In this document: positions 23,540 through 30,891 of the stretch, in pieces
Numbering within the stretch: position 1 is the first letter of the stretch
Layout: the number at the start of each line of letters is the position of its first letter
DNA from: Clostridia bacterium
GTDB lineage: Bacteria; Bacillota; Clostridia; Oscillospirales; CAG-272
Direction: 5' to 3'
DNA: 39,578 nucleotides
Assembly (NCBI GenBank): GCA_017453255.1
Contig: JAFTKN010000004.1
Coordinates: 1 to 39,578 of the forward strand
The notes under the pieces: model-generated
The model's input: the letters and a program-made list of their open reading frames with translations, nothing else
What the model was told of the DNA's origin: nothing
Database searches by the model: none
Made by a program: the position numbers and the translations under genes

Positions 23540-24553
23540 ATGGGTTCTGAAAATTCAAGAAAGATTAAGCTTTTAAAGCTCTGGGAGCTTTTGAAAACCG
23601 AAACAGATGAAAAGCATCCTATGGATACATATACAATTATCGAAAAATTGGGAAAAGATGGAATCAATGTTGACAGAAAAATACTTTATTCCGATATTGA
23701 GACTTTAAGGGAATATGGCTTTCAGGTTGAGTCGAACAGAGGAAAGCGTAATGAGTATTATGTTTGCGAGCGTGATTTTGATCCAGTAGAGGTAAGGCTA
23801 CTTATGGACGCAGTTCAGGGTGCATGCTTTGTTACTGAAAAAAAGACCGAGGAGCTTGTTTCTAAAATATCCGCCCTTGCAGGAAGTAAGCAGGGAGAAA
23901 TGCTTAAAAAGAATATCGTTAAATTTAGCACCGTAAAAAGCATTAATGAAAGAATTTACTATTCTATTGATAAAATAACTGACGGAATAAACGAAAAGAA
24001 GAAAATTAGCTTTAAATATTTTGATTACAACATTAAGCGTGAAAAGGTTTTCAGAAAGGAAAAGGGAAACGAAAATATTGAAAAGAAATATATCGTAAAT
24101 CCTGTTGCAACGGTTTTTGATAGCGACCAATATTATTTGATTTGCTATGATGATAAGCACAAAAGCCTTACTAATTATCGTGTTGATAGAATGTTTGAGG
24201 TTTCACTACTAAACGAGCCTATAACTAAAAATAAAAGCGTAAGCGATATAGATTTGTCAACGCATAAAAGACAGCAGTTTAATATGTTTGGTGGAAGAGT
24301 TGAAAGGGTTACATTCGTAGCTGATAGGAAGCTTATTGACGTAATTTTTGATAAATTTGGTGATAATGTAAAGCTTTCTGAATATTCAGAGGAAGCTATA
24401 AAGTGTATCTGCGAGGTGCAGGCAAGTCCTATGTTTATTGCGTGGTGTTGCTCCTTTGGAAATAGAGTTAAGGTGCTTTATCCTCAAAGGGTTGTGGAGC
24501 AGGTTAAGGAGCATTTAAAATCAACGCTTGAGCAGTATGAGGTGATTTCATGA
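23540..24553 (+). CDS. WYL-domain transcriptional regulator
   Basis: A 337-aa regulator with an N-terminal DeoR-type winged HTH (about residues 5-70; KLLKLWELLKTETDEKHPMDTY... DRKILYSDIETLREYG) and a central WYL domain, a ligand-sensing SH3-like fold often binding nucleic acid or small molecules (ISFKYFDYNIKREKVF, VNPVATVFDSDQYYLICYD, NYRVDRM), followed by the WCX extension. Chosen start at 23540 follows GGAGGG; an upstream ATG at 23525 overlaps that site. Its stop overlaps the MBL hydrolase start (ATGA), so the two are coupled and likely linked in function. Ligand and targets are unknown. Confidence 0.88.
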   Translation: MGSENSRKIKLLKLWELLKTETDEKHPMDTYTIIEKLGKDGINVDRKILYSDIETLREYGFQVESNRGKRNEYYVCERDFDPVEVRLLMDAVQGACFVTEKKTEELVSKISALAGSKQGEMLKKNIVKFSTVKSINERIYYSIDKITDGINEKKKISFKYFDYNIKREKVFRKEKGNENIEKKYIVNPVATVFDSDQYYLICYDDKHKSLTNYRVDRMFEVSLLNEPITKNKSVSDIDLSTHKRQQFNMFGGRVERVTFVADRKLIDVIFDKFGDNVKLSEYSEEAIKCICEVQASPMFIAWCCSFGNRVKVLYPQRVVEQVKEHLKSTLEQYEVIS

Positions 24554-25146
24554 TTAAGACCTTTGAAAATGGTTTACTTTCCTCAAATGTTCATCTTATA
24601 TATAGCTTAGGTGAGGGAATGATTGTTGATTGTGGCGTAAGGGTTGACACAGTTAAGGATTTTATCCTTGAAAATAACATAGAGGTAAAATATATTGTGC
24701 TAACTCATGGCCACTATGACCATTGTGGATATTTAGCTAATTATATAAAAGCATTTCCTATGGCAAGTGTTATTTGTCATACAGACGAGGTACAGGTATT
24801 AACAGATAGCGAGGCAAATGTTTCAGAGTATCTTGGCGCACCCTGCGTTTATAATTACGACTATAAATTAGTAAACGAGGGCGATAAAATAAGGGTTGGA
24901 GAGCTTGAATTTAGCGTTTTGCATACCCCAGGGCACACCCCTGGAGGAATTTGCCTTTTATGTAAAGAACAAAAGCTTATGCTAACGGGTGATACATTGT
25001 TTAAAAACGGCTATGGCAGGTATGACTTTAAATATGGCGATTTTAAAAGCCTTCGTCAGTCATTGCTTAGATTGCTTTCTCTTGATGGAGATATTGTGTT
25101 TTATTCAGGACACGGAGAAAAATCCACAATAGAGGGCGAGCAATAA
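24550..25146 (+). CDS. MBL-fold metallohydrolase (glyoxalase II-like)
   Basis: A 198-aa zinc-dependent hydrolase with intact metal ligands: THGHYDHCG (H-x-H-x-D-H, residues 53-58), HTPGHTPGG, LTGDTLF and the final YSGHGEKST. This set is typical of glyoxalase II-like enzymes that hydrolyse thioesters. No signal peptide. It is translationally coupled to the upstream WYL regulator by a 4-bp overlap. The natural substrate is not evident. No terminator is visible before the next promoter, so some read-through into the lipoprotein gene is possible. Confidence 0.9.
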   Translation: MIKTFENGLLSSNVHLIYSLGEGMIVDCGVRVDTVKDFILENNIEVKYIVLTHGHYDHCGYLANYIKAFPMASVICHTDEVQVLTDSEANVSEYLGAPCVYNYDYKLVNEGDKIRVGELEFSVLHTPGHTPGGICLLCKEQKLMLTGDTLFKNGYGRYDFKYGDFKSLRQSLLRLLSLDGDIVFYSGHGEKSTIEGEQ

Positions 25147-25153
25147 TTATATC

Positions 25154-25182
25154 TTGCAATGAAATACAAATTGTGATAAAAT
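25154..25182 (+). promoter_or_regulatory. promoter of the lipoprotein gene
   Basis: TTGCAA, 17-bp spacer, TAAAAT, TGA before the -10, immediately after the upstream stop codon. Confidence 0.72.
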
Positions 25183-25219
25183 ATGTGTAGCCTAAAAACT
25201 AACATTAAAGGAGTAAAAT

Positions 25220-26563
25220 ATGAAAAAATTTAAAATTGTAGCATTGCTTCTTACACTTTGCCTTGGCTTAGTTATGCTTATTGGCTGTGGTGGAAGTGGT
25301 GATCAGCCCTGCACGGAGCATGTAGATAGCGATACAAATGGTGAGTGCGATAATTGTGGTGAAAGCGTGTGTGTTGAGCATACAGATGTAAATAAGGACG
25401 ATATTTGTGATGTTTGCCGTAAGGAAATTGAAAAGGTAAATATCACCTTTGAAATCACATTAAAGGATGAAAAGGGCGAGGCTGTTCCTAATATAGAAAT
25501 TACCTTGAATCAATATGGTGAGGTTAAGGGTACATATACAACCGACGCTACTGGTAAAATTATAGGTGAGGTTAGTGAGGCTGGAAAATATACTGTTATC
25601 TTTACTGAGCTTCCACTCAATTGGTATTCAAGCAATAACTATTCAGAAATTACAATTAATCAAACAAGCAATACCTTTGATTTTGTAGCAGTTGATAATA
25701 CACCAAACGGCTCAACTGAAAAGCCATTCCCAAGTGAGAATGCAGAAACAGGTGAGGCGGCTAAGGTTGTTTTCCCAGCAGGTCAGACCTACAACTTTAT
25801 AACTAAGGGTGCATCAAGATACATAGTTATCAATAACGCAAATGCGAAGCTTATTTATAAGGATAAAGAATATTTGCCTGATGAAAATGGTGTAGTTAGA
25901 GTTTTATTTGATGCAACTGAGGCAACCTCAGTAACAATGTTCCAGGTTGTTAATACAGCAAACGAGGAAAATGAAATTGGCTTATCCTTTGAAGTAATTA
26001 AGGGAACAAGCCAAAACCCATACGATGCAGTAGCTGGTGAGGAATATACAGTAAGCGTAGCTCCTGAGCAAAATGTTCACTATTCATTTGTTAGTGACAA
26101 GGACGGAGTTTTGATGGTTAAATCTCCAAGTGCTAAGAATGATATTACACTTTACAACACAACAAGCTATGTAGTAGCAAATGCAACTAATGGTAATGGT
26201 GTCAGCTATATTCCTGTAAGGGTAGGCGATGTAGTAAGCATTACAGTAGGTGTAATCTCTAATTCCGAGGAGGAAAGCGAGGAAGAGGCTGTAGCTACAG
26301 AGATTAAATTTGAGCTCACAGTATTCGCAGGTACAGAGGCTGAGCCTATCGCAATTTATGAAAACTCAATCATAAGAGTAGGTAAGGGCGTTACATATTA
26401 CTTCTCATTAGAAGAAGGTGCTTTGGTAACAATTACCTCTGACGTAGCGATTAGTGTTAATAATGGCGATGCAAGCATGACAACTACAGGAGTTGAGGGA
26501 ACATTTACTGTTTCAAACTCAACAGACGAAAACGCAGAGATTTCTATTACAATAAACGAGTAA
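25220..26563 (+). CDS. exported lipoprotein with paired CxxHxD...CDxC motifs
   Basis: A 447-aa lipoprotein: basic N-terminus, hydrophobic core and lipobox LIGC with Cys23. Just after it come two copies of a metal-binding-like motif, CTEHVDSDTNGECDNCG and CVEHTDVNKDDICDVC. Then follows a Cna-B-like beta domain (about residues 75-155; ITLKDEKGEAVPNIEITLNQYG...) and two or three beta-sandwich repeats to the end, with recurring openings of the type GTSQNPYDAVAG and GTEAEPIAIYEN. The frame ends in a run of strand-forming residues without a sortase signal, so anchoring is by lipid. Ribosome binding site AAAGGAG. Likely a surface-exposed adhesion or structural protein; no enzymatic motif is seen. 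Confidence 0.82.
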   Translation: MKKFKIVALLLTLCLGLVMLIGCGGSGDQPCTEHVDSDTNGECDNCGESVCVEHTDVNKDDICDVCRKEIEKVNITFEITLKDEKGEAVPNIEITLNQYGEVKGTYTTDATGKIIGEVSEAGKYTVIFTELPLNWYSSNNYSEITINQTSNTFDFVAVDNTPNGSTEKPFPSENAETGEAAKVVFPAGQTYNFITKGASRYIVINNANAKLIYKDKEYLPDENGVVRVLFDATEATSVTMFQVVNTANEENEIGLSFEVIKGTSQNPYDAVAGEEYTVSVAPEQNVHYSFVSDKDGVLMVKSPSAKNDITLYNTTSYVVANATNGNGVSYIPVRVGDVVSITVGVISNSEEESEEEAVATEIKFELTVFAGTEAEPIAIYENSIIRVGKGVTYYFSLEEGALVTITSDVAISVNNGDASMTTTGVEGTFTVSNSTDENAEISITINE

Positions 26564-26570
26564 TTATTTA

Positions 26571-26600
26571 GAAAAGCAGACTACATGTCTGCTTTTTCTA
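26571..26600 (+). terminator. intrinsic terminator after the lipoprotein gene
   Basis: Stem GAAAAGCAGAC / GTCTGCTTTTTC around a TACAT loop, with T-run. Confidence 0.9.
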
Positions 26601-26629
26601 TTTACAAAAAATAAAAAGTATAGTATAAT
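26601..26629 (+). promoter_or_regulatory. promoter of the serine hydrolase gene
   Basis: TTTACA, 17-bp spacer, TATAAT. No TG before the -10. Confidence 0.72.
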
Positions 26630-26665
26630 CAAATAAGAAATTATTTTTGACCTGTGGGGAAATAT

Positions 26666-28138
26666 ATGTTTGAAAAAATTACACCTGAAAGAGCAGGAAT
26701 AAGCTCAAATACGCTTATTAAATTTATCAAAAAATTAGAAAAATATGAGGCAAAAACCCATGCTCTATTTATGGCTAAGGGGGATAAGTGCTTTTTAGAT
26801 GCCTACTATAAGCCATATAACAAGGACAGCCTACATAGAATGTACTCGCAAACAAAAAGCTTTGTGGGAATTGCTATTGGGCTTTTATATGATGAGGGTA
26901 AGCTTAAGCTAAGTGATAAAATAGTTGATTATTTCCCAGATAAAATAGATGCTCCTATGGAGTATTTAGAGGACTTGACAATAGAGGATATGCTTCTTAT
27001 GTCAACTGCTGGTGCACCTATCGAATGGTTTGGCGTTGAGGAAAAGGATAGAACCAAGCACTATTTAACAAGCAAGAGGGAAACTCATCCGTCTAAAACA
27101 GTGTGGTCCTATGATAGCACAGGCTCGCAGGTGCTTTCAAGCCTTGTGGAAAGATTAAGTGGAATGAGCCTTTTGAGCTACCTTAAGAAAAAGCTATTTG
27201 ACCATATGGGAACATTCAAAACTGCAAAAATATTAAAAGCACCCAATGGAGATAGCTGGGGTGATTCAGCTATGCTTTGCACAATTTATGATATTGCCTC
27301 CTTTGCTTATCTTTTACTTAATAAAGGTATGTATAACGGCAAGCAGTTAATCAGCCGTGAATATGTAGAGAGGGCATGCTCAAAAATCGTTGATAACAGA
27401 GAGGGCGGGCATTATAGCAATTATCATAGGGGCTACGGCTATCAAATTTGGCGTGTTTGTGGTGGTGGCTTTGCCTTTGTTGGAATGGGGGATCAGCTAA
27501 CGGCTGTATATCCTGAAAAGAATTTGATTTTTTCAATCACAAGTGATAATCAAGGCTCAAGCCTAATAAGAGAGCTTATTTTTGGACTTCTCGAGGATTT
27601 AATTTTAGAGGAGCTTTCGAGTGAGCCTGTTTTGGAAAATGAAAAAGCATATAATGAGCTAAGTATTCTTGTAAATAGCTTAGAGCTTTTTTCGGTAAAA
27701 GGTATAGAAAATGACAGCTTCCAAAATGAAATTAGCAAAAAGGTCTATAAATGTAAGCCAAACAGAATGGGCATAAAATCAGTCTGCTTTTCCTTTGATA
27801 GCGATACAGGTGTTTTGGAGCTTGAAAACGAGCAGGGAAAGAAGGAAATACCCTTTGGAATAAATAAAAATGTGTTTGGTAAGTTCCCACAGTACGGCTA
27901 TTCCACTGAATATGGAAGAACAAAAACAACAAATGGTGAAAGATATAATGACTGTACCTCACTTGCGTGGCTTGAGGAAAAAAAGCTAATGCTATATACT
28001 CAAATCATTGACGAATATTTAGGAAATTTAACTATGGTTTTCGGCTTTAAGGGTAACGAATTTTACGCAAGATTTTCAAAAATAGCTGAGGACTTTTTAA
28101 ATGAATATGAAGGAGATTTAATGGGCTATCAGGCGTAA
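26666..28138 (+). CDS. beta-lactamase-family serine hydrolase
   Basis: A 490-aa penicillin-binding-protein-like serine hydrolase (class C beta-lactamase/esterase fold). The catalytic Ser-x-x-Lys is in MYSQTKSF (about residues 61-64) and the Tyr motif in WSYDSTGSQ (about 149). Toward the C-terminus of the fold comes GFAFVGMGDQ in place of a KTG strand. About 170 further residues form a C-terminal beta-rich domain. No signal peptide, so an intracellular esterase or amidase role is more likely than beta-lactam resistance. Start ATG 26666 is chosen; a GTG at 26654 is the alternative. It probably shares a transcript with the GH36 gene downstream. Confidence 0.85.
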   Translation: MFEKITPERAGISSNTLIKFIKKLEKYEAKTHALFMAKGDKCFLDAYYKPYNKDSLHRMYSQTKSFVGIAIGLLYDEGKLKLSDKIVDYFPDKIDAPMEYLEDLTIEDMLLMSTAGAPIEWFGVEEKDRTKHYLTSKRETHPSKTVWSYDSTGSQVLSSLVERLSGMSLLSYLKKKLFDHMGTFKTAKILKAPNGDSWGDSAMLCTIYDIASFAYLLLNKGMYNGKQLISREYVERACSKIVDNREGGHYSNYHRGYGYQIWRVCGGGFAFVGMGDQLTAVYPEKNLIFSITSDNQGSSLIRELIFGLLEDLILEELSSEPVLENEKAYNELSILVNSLELFSVKGIENDSFQNEISKKVYKCKPNRMGIKSVCFSFDSDTGVLELENEQGKKEIPFGINKNVFGKFPQYGYSTEYGRTKTTNGERYNDCTSLAWLEEKKLMLYTQIIDEYLGNLTMVFGFKGNEFYARFSKIAEDFLNEYEGDLMGYQA

Positions 28139-28168
28139 AATACCTCGACACGTGTCTAATTTGATTCT

Positions 28169-28276
28169 ATGATAAAGGAAAAGATTATTGATACCCATAT
28201 GCACTTAGAGACGTGGGAAAATGAGGAATTTGATTTTATAGATTGCTTTAAAAGGTACAGGGAAAAACAGGTATGA
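28169..28276 (+). pseudogene. remnant of an amidohydrolase-type gene (N-terminal stub)
   Basis: A 35-codon frame beginning MIKEKIIDTHMHLETWENE, which looks like the first strand of a TIM-barrel metal-dependent hydrolase (DTHxHLE supplies two metal-binding His). It runs into a stop after 35 residues. A further short frame, MIKLKPYIERYL, from the overlapping ATG at 28274 to about 28312 could be the matching C-terminal end. I read this as an internally deleted amidohydrolase gene. No convincing ribosome binding site precedes it. The alternative, a chance small frame, cannot be excluded. Confidence 0.5.
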
Positions 28277-28320
28277 TAAAACTAAAGCCATATATCGAAA
28301 GGTATTTATAAGGAAAAATT

Positions 28321-30057
28321 ATGAAAAGCTTTGAATTTGAATGTCTAAACGTAAAAACAGAGAATGAGCTAATAAAAGAAAGCTTAGAAAAAATATCAGA
28401 GGGCGAGGTTAGTATTTACAAGCTAAGCTTAGAGCTAAAGGAGAATACAATTCCGAAGCCCTACGAGCTTTCGTTTTTTGAAAAGCAAATAGACATTATT
28501 GGATATTATAGCTCAAAATCCTATCTAAACCACAATATTACACCAGACTGGCATATGAGAGAAAATGAAAGCAAAACTGCATCAGGCACACCACTTATGT
28601 CTTTCTATAGCAAGATGGGAATAAATCAGCTAACAATTAGCCTTTCAGATGCTAAAACTCCTATTAAAATCTCGGCAGGAGTCGTTGAGGAAAATGGTAA
28701 GCTACACATTAAAATAAGAATTTTCGATTCTCTAAGCTCAAAAATTTCTAAATATGAAACGCTTATCAGAATTGACAGACGAAAAATTCCATTATACGAT
28801 ATAGTGCCTGATACTCGTAGTTGGTGGGGTAGCTTAGGCAATAATACAGCGTATGTTCCAGATAACGCAAGGCTTCCTATGTATTCAACCTGGTACAGCT
28901 TTCATCAAAACACAATTCCTGATGAAATAATTAAGGAATGTGAAATTGCTAAGGAATATGGAATGGATTCGGTAATAGTTGATGACGGATGGCAAACCGA
29001 GGATAATTCAAGGGGCTATGCTTATTGTGGAGATTGGCAGATAAGCAAGCAGAAAATTCCAGATATGAAGTGTTTTGTTGATAAAATTCATAGCCTTGGA
29101 ATGAAATTTATTATTTGGTTTTCTGTTCCATTTGTGGGCTATAAGAGTAAAAACTTTGAGCGCTTTAAGGGTATGTATCTTTATGATAATAAAAATATGA
29201 ATGCCTGCGTGCTTGACCCTCGCTTTGGTGAGGTAAGAGAGTTTTTGATTGATACATATATTTCCTATGTTAAAAAATATGGCTGGGACGGCTTGAAGCT
29301 TGATTTTATAGATAGCTTTAGATTAAGCGAGGAAAGCTCAACCGAATATGAAAAAATGGATACTGTTTCTGTTGAGGACGCTTTAGAAATGCTTCTTTCA
29401 GAGCTTGATATTAAGCTAAAGGAAATTAATCCTGAATTTTTAATAGAATTTCGTCAATCCTATATCGGACCTGTTATCTGTAAATATGGTAATATGCTAA
29501 GAGTTGGTGATTGTCCAAACGATGCCTTGATGAATAGAGTAGGCTCAATTTCGCTACGATTAACCTCTGACAAAATTCCTGTTCATAGCGATATGCTTAT
29601 GTGGAATTATGAGGATACTGATGAGAGCGTAATGAGTCAGCTCCTTTCAATTATGTTTTCCGTTCCACAAATCTCGGTGCGTCTGTCTGGCTTATCAGAT
29701 AGTCATAAAACACTACTAATGGAATTTTTGAATTTCTGGAGAAGGAATAGAGAAATCATTCTTGACGGAAAGCTTAGCTTTGAGGGAATTTATGCAAATT
29801 ACACAATGGTGAAAAGCGAAAAGAACGGACAGAGTGTCGTTGTTTTGTATCAAAGCACCGATTATTCCTTGCGTGAGGACAAGGCAAATGTGTTTAATAT
29901 TACAGACAAGGACTACATAATAGTTGACACTATGTGCAAGTATGATTACACCTGCTACGATATGTATGGAAATATTGAGGGAGGTGGAAAAATACAAAAG
30001 GGAGTGTCTAAAATTAGCCTTAAAAACGCATCAAGAGTTGAATTTAACAAATTATAA
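28321..30057 (+). CDS. GH36 alpha-galactosidase
   Basis: A 578-aa glycosidase that should release alpha-galactosyl residues (melibiose, raffinose type substrates). It has an N-terminal beta-sandwich, then a TIM barrel with STWYSFHQN, DSVIVDDGWQTED, the nucleophile Asp328 in WDGLKLDFIDSF and the acid/base Asp397 in LRVGDCPND. A C-terminal beta domain follows. There is no signal peptide, so it acts in the cytoplasm. The chosen start has only a weak upstream AGGAAAAATT. No promoter is seen in 28139-28320, suggesting co-transcription with the serine hydrolase gene. Confidence 0.88.
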   Translation: MKSFEFECLNVKTENELIKESLEKISEGEVSIYKLSLELKENTIPKPYELSFFEKQIDIIGYYSSKSYLNHNITPDWHMRENESKTASGTPLMSFYSKMGINQLTISLSDAKTPIKISAGVVEENGKLHIKIRIFDSLSSKISKYETLIRIDRRKIPLYDIVPDTRSWWGSLGNNTAYVPDNARLPMYSTWYSFHQNTIPDEIIKECEIAKEYGMDSVIVDDGWQTEDNSRGYAYCGDWQISKQKIPDMKCFVDKIHSLGMKFIIWFSVPFVGYKSKNFERFKGMYLYDNKNMNACVLDPRFGEVREFLIDTYISYVKKYGWDGLKLDFIDSFRLSEESSTEYEKMDTVSVEDALEMLLSELDIKLKEINPEFLIEFRQSYIGPVICKYGNMLRVGDCPNDALMNRVGSISLRLTSDKIPVHSDMLMWNYEDTDESVMSQLLSIMFSVPQISVRLSGLSDSHKTLLMEFLNFWRRNREIILDGKLSFEGIYANYTMVKSEKNGQSVVVLYQSTDYSLREDKANVFNITDKDYIIVDTMCKYDYTCYDMYGNIEGGGKIQKGVSKISLKNASRVEFNKL

Positions 30058-30060
30058 ATC

Positions 30061-30091
30061 AAAAGAGGAGCAAAAGAATTGCTCCTCTTTT
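30061..30091 (+). terminator. intrinsic terminator after the GH36 gene
   Basis: AGAGGAGCAA / TTGCTCCTCT stem, 5-nt loop, T-run. Confidence 0.9.
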
Positions 30092-30113
30092 TAATAATAT
30101 TATTAAAATTATA

Positions 30114-30142
30114 TTGAAATAAAATAATTCGTGTGTTAAAAT
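30114..30142 (+). promoter_or_regulatory. promoter of the membrane-complex operon
   Basis: TTGAAA, 17-bp spacer, TAAAAT, TGT before the -10. It drives four or more genes reading to the end of the window. Confidence 0.78.
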
Positions 30143-30185
30143 AAACATAATATGTTTTAGATTATAATTGTATAGGAGAAATATA

Positions 30186-30863
30186 ATGACAGCAGGAATT
30201 ATTATGCTCATAGTAAGCATAGCTTTGTTTTTATTCTTGATGGTAATGGTTTTACCAAAAATGATTTTAAAGGTTCAATATTCTGTCGGTGAAATTGAGG
30301 ATAGAGGACTAAAAAAATACATATACAAGGGTAAAAATTGTATCCTATATGAATGTGGTGGTAGTGTGAGCGACCACATTAAGCAATATTTGATAATTGA
30401 TGAGGGTAAGAATAAGCTTCTTAGATGTAAGCTTGCTCACTCAATGAAATATCTAAACTACGACATAGTTGTGTTTGATAAATACAATAGAATAAGAAAA
30501 ATCATAAACGTCAAGGAGCTTATAGCAAGCCCTGACTTTGCAAGACGTGTTGAGCTTCCAAAATATACATCACACATTAAGCTTGTTTTAAGACAGGTTG
30601 ATTCAATGGCTATGAAGAAAAGGAAGCTTGCATTTGTTCCAGGAAAGAGAGTTTTCCTTTACGGCTTGAGCGCTTTTTTAACAACTGCTTTGGCTGGATT
30701 TATGGTTAAGGTTAGCTGTGCGTACACCTTTGGTGGCGTATTTAGAGAGAGCTTTATTCGTACCAAAGACGCGATAGCATTAGATCTTTTAATTGCAATC
30801 GTGATTGGAATTATTTCACTTATTATTGTTGCCTTCAACATAAGAAGCTACAGTAGGCGCTAA
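30186..30863 (+). CDS. three-TM protein, first gene of the membrane-complex operon
   Basis: A 225-aa protein of unknown function. It has one N-terminal TM helix (IIMLIVSIALFLFLMVMVL), a beta-rich soluble domain (about residues 30-150; ILYECGGSVSDHIKQYLIID, LNYDIVVFDKYNRIRKIINVKEL, SHIKLVLRQVD) and two C-terminal TM helices (LYGLSAFLTTALAGFMVK and LLIAIVIGIISLIIVAF). The segment between strands, YDIVVFDKYN, is reminiscent of beta-sandwich domains found in related Clostridia, but I cannot name the family. Start ATG 30186 is preceded by AGGAG. The next gene starts 28 bp after the stop, so the two are one operon. Confidence 0.78.
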   Translation: MTAGIIMLIVSIALFLFLMVMVLPKMILKVQYSVGEIEDRGLKKYIYKGKNCILYECGGSVSDHIKQYLIIDEGKNKLLRCKLAHSMKYLNYDIVVFDKYNRIRKIINVKELIASPDFARRVELPKYTSHIKLVLRQVDSMAMKKRKLAFVPGKRVFLYGLSAFLTTALAGFMVKVSCAYTFGGVFRESFIRTKDAIALDLLIAIVIGIISLIIVAFNIRSYSRR

Positions 30864-30891
30864 ACGAAATTTAGAAAAGGGATATATATAA

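Noticed and set aside
26666..28138. Beta-lactam resistance gene
   Set aside because: The family fits, but there is no signal peptide and no KTG motif, so a cytoplasmic hydrolase is more likely.
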